From Rhodococcus rhodnii (GTDB lineage Bacteria > Actinomycetota > Actinomycetes > Mycobacteriales > Pseudonocardiaceae): 64,000 nt of DNA. The DNA lies in assembly GCA_000720375.1 (NCBI GenBank), contig JOAA01000021.1, forward strand, positions 62,001 through 126,000, given 5' to 3'. The position numbers and the translations under genes are program-made. This document shows positions 57,181 through 64,000 of the stretch, one piece after another (within the stretch, counting starts at the first letter, position 1; each line of letters opens with the position of its first letter). Under the pieces are notes generated by a model that saw only the letters and a program-made list of their open reading frames with translations, searched no databases and was not told where the DNA came from.

Positions 57181-58406
57181 TGCTCGCCTCGGCACCGTGG
57201 CCGGGCACGGGAGTGCGGATCACCGCGGTTCGAACGTTTCTGACCGCGCCGCAGGGATCGCCGTACCTGATCGTCCGGGTGGAGACCTCCGAACCCGGCC
57301 TGTACGGCCTGGGCTGCGCGAGCGATCCACAACGGACATTGGCCGTACGGTCGGTGATCGACGACTACCTCGGCCCGATGGTGCTCGGCCGTGATCCCTC
57401 GGACATCGAGGACATCCACCGGCTGTTGCTCAACTCGGGCTACTGGCGCGGCGGATCGATCGAGGGCAACGCGCTCGCCGGAATCGACGTGGCTTTGTGG
57501 GATATCAAGGCGAAAACCGCCGGGCTGCCGTTGTTCTCGTTGCTGGGTGGCCGGGTCCGTGAGTACGCCTCCGCGTACACCCATGTGGACGGTCGCGAGG
57601 TCGAGGAGATCGTCGATGGCGTGATCGCCGCGGCTGAGCGCGGTTTCCGGCACATCCGCGTCCAGGTCGCTGTCCCGGGTACGGATACGTACGGCGCCGG
57701 TGACTTGTCCCGATCGCGGGACGGACGATGGGATTCGTTGGCGTATCTCCATTTCGTCCCGGCAGTGCTGAGTGCCGTCCGGTCGGGGATGCCGGACGGC
57801 CTCGAACTGCTGCACGACGTGCACGAGCGGCTGACTCCGGCGCAGGCACGGAGTCTGCTGGCCGCGGTGGAGGATCTGGACCTGTTCTTCCTCGAAGACC
57901 TGCTGGCACCGGAGGATACCGGGTATTTCGGGGATTTCCGGGCTTCGTCGGTCCCGCTGGCGATGGGCGAGCTGTTCCACGACGTGACCCAGTTCCTGCC
58001 GCTGATCCACGCCCGGGCGATCGACTTCGCCAGAATCCGGATTCCGACGCTCGGCGGCCTGACACCGGTCCGCAAACTGGTTGCCGCATGCGAACTCGCC
58101 GGCGTCCGGATCGCTCCACACGGCCCAGGCGATGTCAGTCCCATTGGCCACGCCGCGAACCTGGCCATCGACATCTCGTCACCATCGTTCGGGGTACAGG
58201 AGGCCGCCACGCTTCGTGAGACCACCCTCGAAGTTTTCCCGGGCACTCCCGTTCCCGAGCACGGCGTGCTGCGCCCATCGCTCACCCCCGGCCTGGGCGT
58301 GGACTTCGACGAAGCCGTGGCCAAGCAATACCCGCCACCCGAGCCCGGAGAGCACGACCGGTGGGCGTTGTTGCGTGGCATCGATGGCGCGGTGCACCGT
58401 CCTTGA
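57180..58406 (+). CDS. Enolase-superfamily sugar-acid dehydratase (ManD/RspA-like)
   Basis: 408 aa of the mandelate racemase/enolase superfamily. LLHDVHERLTP, FFLEDLLAPED, AMGELFHD and IAPHGPGDVSPIGHAANLA place it near the D-mannonate/D-gluconate dehydratase subgroup, with Mg ligands Asp, Glu, Glu and a catalytic His. Likely dehydrates an aldonic acid to a 2-keto-3-deoxy acid. ATG 57180 overlaps the regulator stop (TGATG); an earlier start at 57165 is possible. Substrate unproven. Confidence 0.88.
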   Translation: MLASAPWPGTGVRITAVRTFLTAPQGSPYLIVRVETSEPGLYGLGCASDPQRTLAVRSVIDDYLGPMVLGRDPSDIEDIHRLLLNSGYWRGGSIEGNALAGIDVALWDIKAKTAGLPLFSLLGGRVREYASAYTHVDGREVEEIVDGVIAAAERGFRHIRVQVAVPGTDTYGAGDLSRSRDGRWDSLAYLHFVPAVLSAVRSGMPDGLELLHDVHERLTPAQARSLLAAVEDLDLFFLEDLLAPEDTGYFGDFRASSVPLAMGELFHDVTQFLPLIHARAIDFARIRIPTLGGLTPVRKLVAACELAGVRIAPHGPGDVSPIGHAANLAIDISSPSFGVQEAATLRETTLEVFPGTPVPEHGVLRPSLTPGLGVDFDEAVAKQYPPPEPGEHDRWALLRGIDGAVHRP

Positions 58407-58502
58407 CCGCACCGTCCTTGATCGCGGCGTCCCGAAAAGCCTGGACCGTGATGATGATGTGTTCGATCCGTGTAGCGGTCCTGAGTAGACCTTCGGGCCA
58501 TC

Positions 58503-59012
58503 ATGAAGAAAATCATCATTCCCGCTCTGCTGATCTGCCTCAGCGCTTGCGGGTCCACACCGGACCGTCCCGTCGCGCCTGCGCAAAGCCCTGTGCCCCA
58601 GGAGAGCGCGCAGAAGCTGGAGCGAGACGTCAAGTTCGGGGAAACCGCCGGTGCCGCGTACAACTCCAGCCAGTTCGCGATCACCGTCGGCGCCCCGCAG
58701 GACTACTCGAAGTTCGCCGTCCCGCCGGAGGAAGGCAAGTACGTATCGATCAACGTCGAAGCCAAACTGCTCACGGGCGTCGGCGGGGTGATCAGCGCGG
58801 CGTCCTTCACGCTGGTCGACGCGGCGGGCAACGACTACACCTTCGCCGCACCGAACGGCACCGACACCAAGGAGCAGATGTTCGAAACACTGTTGTCGAC
58901 CAGCGACACCGGCAGCGGGATCGTCGTCTTCGACATACCGGCCAACGCGAGAAAACTCGTGGTGAAGTACATCCCGGTCGCCGAGACGAAGGACTACGCG
59001 TCCTGGAGCTGA
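58503..59012 (+). CDS. DUF4352-type lipoprotein
   Basis: 169 aa. MKKIIIPALLICLSAC gives a lipobox with Cys16; the mature domain (KYVSINVEAKLLTGVGGVIS; SFTLVDAAGNDYTF) is an Ig-like DUF4352 fold. Surface-anchored, function unknown. No strong ribosome site. The about 95-nt gap before it holds no gene. Confidence 0.85.
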   Translation: MKKIIIPALLICLSACGSTPDRPVAPAQSPVPQESAQKLERDVKFGETAGAAYNSSQFAITVGAPQDYSKFAVPPEEGKYVSINVEAKLLTGVGGVISAASFTLVDAAGNDYTFAAPNGTDTKEQMFETLLSTSDTGSGIVVFDIPANARKLVVKYIPVAETKDYASWS

Positions 59013-59021
59013 GCCGGTGAG

Positions 59022-59720
59022 CTAGTGCAGCGGCAGTTCGACGACCGCTTGGTGGTCCGGGTGTTCGGCGATCACTGTCAGAAGGTCTGCCCCTTCGGGC
59101 GGACTTGGGAAGAACGCCCGGTTCTCGAAGACCAGGCCACCGACCGCCGACGAGCTTCCGCCGGACATGCTCGTACTGCGGTACTGCGTGCCTTGGTCAT
59201 CCCAGGCGCGCCAACGGATGCGTCCGTCGAAGAACTGCCGCATCGTTTCCGGGCGCCACTCGCCGTCCTGCGGGAGTGCCGATCGCAGGATCAGCGACCG
59301 GCTCCAGACCTCCAGGCTGATGAAACTCCGGCTGATATCGCCGTGTTTGACGCTCCTGCCGACCAAACCCACCACCCTGAGCAGCTCAGGCGGGTCGGTC
59401 GGCTGAGGCTGAACAGCCATCGGGGCCGGGGCGGGCGCGTCGGAGGTACGCCGGGCGAACGCCGTCGGCCCGAAATGACTCGTTTCCGAAACGTGCTGGC
59501 GGACCACGGTGATCCACCCGGCCCGTTCCATCGTCTTGCGCAGGTCGGTCAGCAGACGGTCGCCGTCTTGCGGGGTCAGGACGCCCGCGGCGATCAGGCC
59601 GGTCGCGATGCCGTTGATCTCCTGCAGGTTGATCGAAGCACCACGGCTGGACTCAGGCTGTTCCCGTGCTGCCCGCAGTCGGTCGCTGATCAGCTTCTCC
59701 AAGTACGCCTTGCCGTCCAT
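59022..59720 (-). CDS. Protein of unknown function downstream of the kinase
   Basis: 232 aa, soluble. N-terminal helices (KAYLEKLISDRLRAAREQ) with a GVLTPQDGDRLLTDLRKTMERAGW segment, a Pro/Ala linker near 105-120 and a beta-rich C-terminus (ISLEVWSRSLILRSALPQ). No family recognised. ATG 59720 starts inside the last 68 nt of the kinase gene in another frame, so expression depends on that gene; an upstream start at 59759 is possible. A candidate kinase partner or substrate. Confidence 0.75.
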   Translation of the reverse strand: MDGKAYLEKLISDRLRAAREQPESSRGASINLQEINGIATGLIAAGVLTPQDGDRLLTDLRKTMERAGWITVVRQHVSETSHFGPTAFARRTSDAPAPAPMAVQPQPTDPPELLRVVGLVGRSVKHGDISRSFISLEVWSRSLILRSALPQDGEWRPETMRQFFDGRIRWRAWDDQGTQYRSTSMSGGSSSAVGGLVFENRAFFPSPPEGADLLTVIAEHPDHQAVVELPLH

Positions 59721-61422
59721 CTCGCCATAGTGCCCGATGGCGCGCAATGAGAGTGGCACGCTCGGTCGCGACGATCAGGCACACGGCACCGGCACCGGCC
59801 AGCAGGACCGACATGATGCCGAAGACCATGTTCAGCTCGTGGCCCAGCATCACCGAGGTGAACGTCCAGATCGACAGTCCGATCAACGCACCGAGCACCC
59901 CTGCGCTGTACTTCGCGGACGGACGTCGGTAGCCACGGCGCAGTGTTCGCGACATGGACTCGAGGTAGGCCGCGGCGAACAGTGCGAGCAACAGGCTGCC
60001 TGTGCCCATCAGGCTGACGAGCGGGTGCTGTTCGGACTTGAGCGTGAACGTCTGGACGGCATCGGGTCCGCCGCCTTTCGGCGTCCACCGAAGCTCACCG
60101 GTGATGGTGCCGCCGACGATCCAGCGGGCGATCGGGGGCATCGTGATCTCGGTGGTGAATTTCCGGTCACGATCGGGCTCGACCTGGCTCGTGCCCGAGC
60201 CGAGCGGGATGCCCGCGCCGGACATGCTCATCGTCAACGACCCGTCGACCACATCGTCCCCAGTGACCGCGATGGGTTTGGTGAGGTCCACGGTCGCCGG
60301 GCCGATGCTCGGCGCACCGCGCACCGACATGTTCGACGTGCTGTCGTGTGACAGCGTTGTGGGCGCGAGCAACGACACCACAACGACGCCGAGCAGAGCC
60401 GCCGCCGCGATCCAGCCGGGCACGCGCGGACGCTTCAGCGCGGGCGAGTCCGGATCCACAATGGTCGGATCAGCCGTGCCGCCGCCGATCTTCGGCGTGG
60501 CGACCGTCAACTCTTCCCGCGGTGCCGCGCCGGTCGCCAAGGCGGCGACGACCCGAGGCGCGAGATGCAGCACCGGGATACCGGATCGTTCCAGCCAGCC
60601 CTGGCCGTAGACGCTCGTCGCCGCCGACGCCAGGTCGGTCGCGAACGCCTCGGCTTCCTTGTATCTGGCCGGAAGTTCCCGTGCGATGCTGCGCATCACC
60701 ACCGTCGCCAGCGGTTCGGGAACGCGTTCGATCTGCTTGGGGTCGGCGAACATGTGCTGCCGGATCAACGCCAGCGCACCGCGATCCCGGTCGAACGGCA
60801 GATCTCCGCTGAGCAGTTCGTACAACACTGTGCCTGCCGCGTAGACATCCGCGGCAGGCGTCAAAGCGTTGCCCATCGCCTGTTCTGGCGCGATGTACGC
60901 AGGCGTGCCGAGGATCTGGCCGCCGTGCGTGACGAGCGTGGCACCTTCGCTGATCACCTGCGCGATGCCGAAGTCCGCGACCTTCACCACGCCCGCGGTG
61001 TTGAAAAGCAGGTTCTTCGGTTTGACGTCCAAATGCAACACACCCGCGACATGCGCGGCGTGCAGGCCCGACAGCATCGCCAACGTGATGGCGCAGGCCT
61101 GCTCCTGGTCGATCTTCCCGGCGTGAAACCGGTCGAACACCGTGCCGCCGTCCAGTTTCTCCATCACGAGCAGGTTCTGGACGTAGTCGTAGACCGGCAC
61201 GATGTGCGGGTGGTCCAGGCTCGCCAGAACCCTTGCCTCGCGGTCGAACTGGACGAAGGCACCGACCCGCCCAGCCATGTCGGGTGGCAGCTGCTTGATC
61301 GCCACCTGACGGTTGAGCGTCCGGTGCACACCGGAGAAGACCTCGCCCATGCCACCGGAGCCGATCTGCCCGCCGATCGTGTACTGCGGCAAGGCGTTGA
61401 CCATGCTCAGTGGCGCTGTCAT
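59653..61422 (-). CDS. Membrane Ser/Thr protein kinase (Hanks type)
   Basis: 589 aa. Kinase domain about 15-270: GSGGMGEVFSG, K43 in VAIKQL, HLDVKPKN at 130-137 (Leu where HRD has Arg, catalytic D132 kept), DFG at 150-152, GTPAYIAPEQ. TM1 at about 335-353, then a 110-residue extracellular beta-rich domain, then TM2 (468-487), TM3 (505-526) and TM4 (530-552), so it is not a PASTA kinase. ATG 61422 overlaps the stop of the upstream membrane protein. Non-RD kinases may lack activation-loop control. Confidence 0.92.
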   Translation of the reverse strand: MTAPLSMVNALPQYTIGGQIGSGGMGEVFSGVHRTLNRQVAIKQLPPDMAGRVGAFVQFDREARVLASLDHPHIVPVYDYVQNLLVMEKLDGGTVFDRFHAGKIDQEQACAITLAMLSGLHAAHVAGVLHLDVKPKNLLFNTAGVVKVADFGIAQVISEGATLVTHGGQILGTPAYIAPEQAMGNALTPAADVYAAGTVLYELLSGDLPFDRDRGALALIRQHMFADPKQIERVPEPLATVVMRSIARELPARYKEAEAFATDLASAATSVYGQGWLERSGIPVLHLAPRVVAALATGAAPREELTVATPKIGGGTADPTIVDPDSPALKRPRVPGWIAAAALLGVVVVSLLAPTTLSHDSTSNMSVRGAPSIGPATVDLTKPIAVTGDDVVDGSLTMSMSGAGIPLGSGTSQVEPDRDRKFTTEITMPPIARWIVGGTITGELRWTPKGGGPDAVQTFTLKSEQHPLVSLMGTGSLLLALFAAAYLESMSRTLRRGYRRPSAKYSAGVLGALIGLSIWTFTSVMLGHELNMVFGIMSVLLAGAGAVCLIVATERATLIARHRALWRDGRQGVLGEADQRPTAGSTGTA

Positions 61423-62225
61423 CCGTAAGCCTCGGTGGTGCTGTCCATCCGGCGCGTGGTCATGCCGATCGTCGGATCATCCGGGCCACCCAGTGGCGGC
61501 GGTGGCGGCGGAAGTGGATGCGGCGTCAGGTATCCGAGCACTAGGCCGATCGCAGCAGCGGCGATAACGATTGGGATCTCAACCGTGGGCTCCGGCGGGA
61601 CAAGCCGCAGCACCGACAGCGAAACCACCGCCACCAGGCCGGTTCCGATCCCGGCGGGCAGGAACCGCAGTGCCCGGTTCCACCGGTTGGGCGAAAGCTT
61701 GTGCCGCGCAAGGGCGATCAGCGCCGTCGTCCAAATGAACGCGGTGAGCACCAGCAATGCCAGGCCGAACACGCCATAGACCGACCACAGTGAACCGCGG
61801 ACGTCGGTGACCGTCTTCGAGCTGCCGATCACTTCCCGTTGTGTGTCCAGGACTTCGACCGTGGTCGGCAGCAGGCCGATGGCCTGCCCTTCCAGCTCGG
61901 CCAGGTCGAGCACCAAGGTCCGGGTGACCGTCTGACGTGCCGGGATGTCGTACGGAACCACTGTGTCGTATGAGAAGAAGGTCAACGCCAGTGCCACGCC
62001 GGACATCCGCACGCTGCGAACCCTGACCACCGCGTCACTCTGGTTGGTCGCGGTCACCGTCAGCTCGACCGGCTTGCTCGGCTCCACTGTGACAGTGTTT
62101 CCGGTGATGTCCTTGCCATCAAAGGCGATCGTGATCTTGAGTGGCTCGGCGGCCGCCGCTGGCGACCCACCGAAAAGGACAGCTGCCACGCCGAGCGCAA
62201 CCCCTGCCGCAATCACGCGTCTCAT
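61419..62225 (-). CDS. Secreted/membrane protein partner of the kinase, unknown function
   Basis: 268 aa. Signal peptide MRRVIAAGVALGVAAVLFGG ending in PAAAAEP, an Ig-like extracellular domain (ELTVTATNQSDAVVRVRSV), TM helices at about 148-170, 190-210 and 214-232, then a cytoplasmic PPPPPPLGGPDDPTIGMTTR tail. The TIGMTTR-like threonines may be phosphorylated. Upstream of and overlapping the kinase gene by 4 nt; likely its sensor or target. Confidence 0.8.
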   Translation of the reverse strand: MRRVIAAGVALGVAAVLFGGSPAAAAEPLKITIAFDGKDITGNTVTVEPSKPVELTVTATNQSDAVVRVRSVRMSGVALALTFFSYDTVVPYDIPARQTVTRTLVLDLAELEGQAIGLLPTTVEVLDTQREVIGSSKTVTDVRGSLWSVYGVFGLALLVLTAFIWTTALIALARHKLSPNRWNRALRFLPAGIGTGLVAVVSLSVLRLVPPEPTVEIPIVIAAAAIGLVLGYLTPHPLPPPPPPLGGPDDPTIGMTTRRMDSTTEAYG

Positions 62226-62305
62226 TGGGCATCCCGATTGTCGGTGTTGATAACTGGATGGGGATGCTACAACCTGTGGCGGACGTATTCAGGGGAGTAG
62301 TAGCC

Positions 62306-63265
62306 ATGCGCACTGGTTCGCGAGCAATCGCTGCCCTTTCGGGCGGCTTCGCCGTACTTTTGGTCGTCGCACCGTTCGCGGACGCGCAGACCAGCAGTAG
62401 TCAACCGCCGCTGCCCAACCCGCAAGTGGCGGTCAGTCCCGCCAGCGGGCCGGCCGGTTCGAGCTTCACCATCAGCTGGTCCGGGTTCTCCCGCAACGGC
62501 GGAGAGTCGTTGTGCAAGACCGGGATCACCTTCGAGTTCGGCGAGACCCGGGTGGCCAACGCGGCCCCCGGTCTGGCGAGCGGGTCGGTCGCCGCCCAGG
62601 TGCCCGCGGGCACCGCGGTCGGCGCCCACACGATCACCGGAACCTGCCCCAGTTTGGAATTGACGGCCCAGACACGGTTCCAGGTGACGCTGCCACCGAC
62701 GTCGAACCCGCCGAGCGATCCGCCCAGTAATCCACCCAGCAATCCGCCCGTCACCCCGCCGGTGACACCGCCGGGCGAGCCGCCGGTCACGCCACCGTCG
62801 AGCAGCCGTCGCCCGCCGGTGACGCCGCCGTCCCGGCCGCCGGTCAGCAACCCGCCGGTCACCTCGACGCCACCACCGATCCCGTCGACCGAGCTGCCGC
62901 CACTGTCCACTGCGGACCCAAGACCGACCGCCGACGGCGACATGAAGCTCGACCGCGTGACGATGAGCCCTGGCGACACGTTGCGCGCGACCGGCAAGGG
63001 ATGCTTGCCGGGCGCTCCGGTAACACTGATGTCAAAGGGAGAGAAAGTCGGCGGCACGATCGCGGACGCGGACGGCAACTTCACCGCGGACGTCCAGTTC
63101 ACCCGTCTGGAGGCAGGCAGGCACTGGATCACCGCGAACTGCGGTGTGGTGCTGACCGCGGCCGTCGACCAGCTGCTGACCAGCTCGTCCGGTGGCCAGA
63201 GCAGTTCGCTGATCATCCTGGTGTTCTTCGTCCTGGCCGGCGTGGCGGTGCTGCGCTTCAGATAA
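62306..63265 (+). CDS. Secreted Pro-rich cell-surface protein with C-terminal anchor
   Basis: 319 aa. Signal peptide MRTGSRAIAALSGGFAVLLV; an Ig-like domain (VSPASGPAGSSFTISWSGFS) at about 45-140; a long Pro-rich spacer of PPSNPP and PPVTPP units at about 148-225; a second Ig-like domain (DRVTMSPGDTLRATGKGCLPG); and a C-terminal TM helix LIILVFFVLAGVAVL with a short basic tail. ATG 62306 after AGGGGAG. Probably a surface spacer or adhesin-like protein. Confidence 0.85.
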   Translation: MRTGSRAIAALSGGFAVLLVVAPFADAQTSSSQPPLPNPQVAVSPASGPAGSSFTISWSGFSRNGGESLCKTGITFEFGETRVANAAPGLASGSVAAQVPAGTAVGAHTITGTCPSLELTAQTRFQVTLPPTSNPPSDPPSNPPSNPPVTPPVTPPGEPPVTPPSSSRRPPVTPPSRPPVSNPPVTSTPPPIPSTELPPLSTADPRPTADGDMKLDRVTMSPGDTLRATGKGCLPGAPVTLMSKGEKVGGTIADADGNFTADVQFTRLEAGRHWITANCGVVLTAAVDQLLTSSSGGQSSSLIILVFFVLAGVAVLRFR

Positions 63266-63287
63266 TCGAAAATCCTCGCAATCCGCT

Positions 63288-63323
63288 GAGCCGGGCGCAC
63301 CGAAGACCAGGTGCGCCCGGCTC
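63288..63323. terminator. Terminator hairpin before the DUF4331 gene
   Basis: GAGCCGGGCGCAC (63288-63300) pairs exactly with GTGCGCCCGGCTC (63311-63323), a 13-bp stem with 10-nt loop followed by TTT. Confidence 0.88.
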
Positions 63324-63354
63324 TTTGCCTGCCGGGGCGGGGAGGAAAAGACAC

Positions 63355-64000
63355 ATGAATGCCTTACGTGGGCGGCGAAAGCCGCTGGCGATGGCTGGAG
63401 CCTTGCTGATCGGCTCCGCGCTCGCCGGGTTCATCCCTGGGTCCGCGAGTGCCTCCAGCCACCGGGAAGCGCCGCTCATCGCGGCGGATCCCACCGTCGA
63501 CAACACGGACGTGTACGCGTTCGTCAGCCCGGACAGCCCAGACACGGTCACGTTGGTGGCCAACTGGTTCGGTGTGCAGGAACCCAACGGCGGCCCGAAC
63601 TTCTACCCGTGGGCCACCGACGCGAACTACGACATCAACATCGACAACGACGGTGACGCCAAGCCGGATCTGACCTATCGCTGGACGTTCGAGAACGACG
63701 ACCGGCGCGGCAAGAGCACCTTCTTGTACAACAACGGGCCGGTCACCTCGCTCGACGACGAGAACCTGCTGTTCAGGCAGACCTACAAGCTCGAAGTGAT
63801 CGACGACAAGGGCAGGGACAAGACCTTGATCCGCAAGGGAAAGGTCGCACCGTCCAATGTGGGTCCGGCGTCGATCCCTGACTACCGGCCGCTGCGTGAC
63901 CAGGCCATCGCCAAGATCCCCGGCGGCGGCCAGACGTACGTCGGCGCGGCCGAGGACTCGTTCTTCCTTGACCTGCGCGTGTTCGACCTGCTGTACGGCG
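63355..64000 (+). CDS. DUF4331-domain secreted protein (3' end outside window)
   Basis: 215 residues visible. Signal peptide MNALRGRRKPLAMAGALLIG, cleavage after SAS; then the DUF4331 start SSHREAPLIAADPTVDNTDV, YAFVSPDSPDTVTLVANWFG and DPDGDAKPD-like DIDNDGDAKPDLTYRW. Extracellular, function unknown. ATG 63355 has GGAGGAAAAG upstream. Runs off the window end. Confidence 0.92.
   Translation, partial: MNALRGRRKPLAMAGALLIGSALAGFIPGSASASSHREAPLIAADPTVDNTDVYAFVSPDSPDTVTLVANWFGVQEPNGGPNFYPWATDANYDINIDNDGDAKPDLTYRWTFENDDRRGKSTFLYNNGPVTSLDDENLLFRQTYKLEVIDDKGRDKTLIRKGKVAPSNVGPASIPDYRPLRDQAIAKIPGGGQTYVGAAEDSFFLDLRVFDLLYG

Overview
This is a 64 kb stretch of a high-GC actinomycete chromosome. Frequent GTG starts, stop/start overlaps, an aerobic cobalamin pathway with a fused CobIJ, a membrane Ser/Thr kinase and a type VII secretion-like hydrolase module all fit a Pseudonocardiaceae-type organism (Amycolatopsis, Kibdelosporangium or Lentzea-like). 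That placement is inference. I found no rRNA, tRNA, CRISPR array, transposase or phage genes.

Layout. 1-2.8 kb: the 5' part of a secreted GH78 alpha-L-rhamnosidase behind a perfect LacI-type operator. 3.2-9.1 kb: glutamate synthase gltBD. 9.1-14 kb: a sigma factor with an extra C-terminal domain, a FAD monooxygenase with a divergent GntR-TetR fusion regulator and its likely operator, an unusual 22-nt repeat cluster, and a PaaK-like adenylate-forming enzyme. 14-26.2 kb: the corrin-ring genes cobN (behind a cobalamin riboswitch), cobG-cobH-cobIJ and cobL-cobM-cobK. A three-gene T7SS-like module (small helical protein, alpha/beta hydrolase, LppA-type lipoprotein) sits between cobN and cobG.

26.3-49.2 kb is the most distinctive region: an oxalate/formate catabolic block. 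It holds two OFA-type oxalate/formate transporters, a FadR-type GntR regulator, a ThDP enzyme (probable oxalyl-CoA decarboxylase), a clear formyl-CoA:oxalate CoA-transferase, an ADP-forming acyl-CoA synthetase, an Nramp-like transporter lacking the metal-site motifs, a TerC protein, a SelB-like protein with eroded GTPase motifs next to a DUF6457-type protein, a ketopantoate-reductase-like enzyme, a LysR regulator and NAD-dependent formate dehydrogenase. A short motif (ATAC-N3-ATAC type) recurs in at least six promoter regions of this block, suggesting one regulon. sucCD lies at its edge, and sucD is broken: an out-of-frame deletion removes the segment carrying the phospho-histidine. A CGNR-regulator/MBL-hydrolase/MFS group and a GbsR-like regulator interrupt the block.

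49.4-58.4 kb: a GNAT acetyltransferase, a MEDS-domain ATPase regulator, and a sugar or sugar-acid locus (ABC importer, epimerase and Gfo/Idh dehydrogenase diverging from a GntR/LacI-type regulator and a ManD-like enolase-superfamily dehydratase). 58.5-64 kb: cell-envelope genes, namely lipoprotein, membrane Ser/Thr kinase with a partner membrane protein, Pro-rich secreted protein and the start of a DUF4331 protein.

Protein functions are read from motifs and family memory only. No database search was possible.
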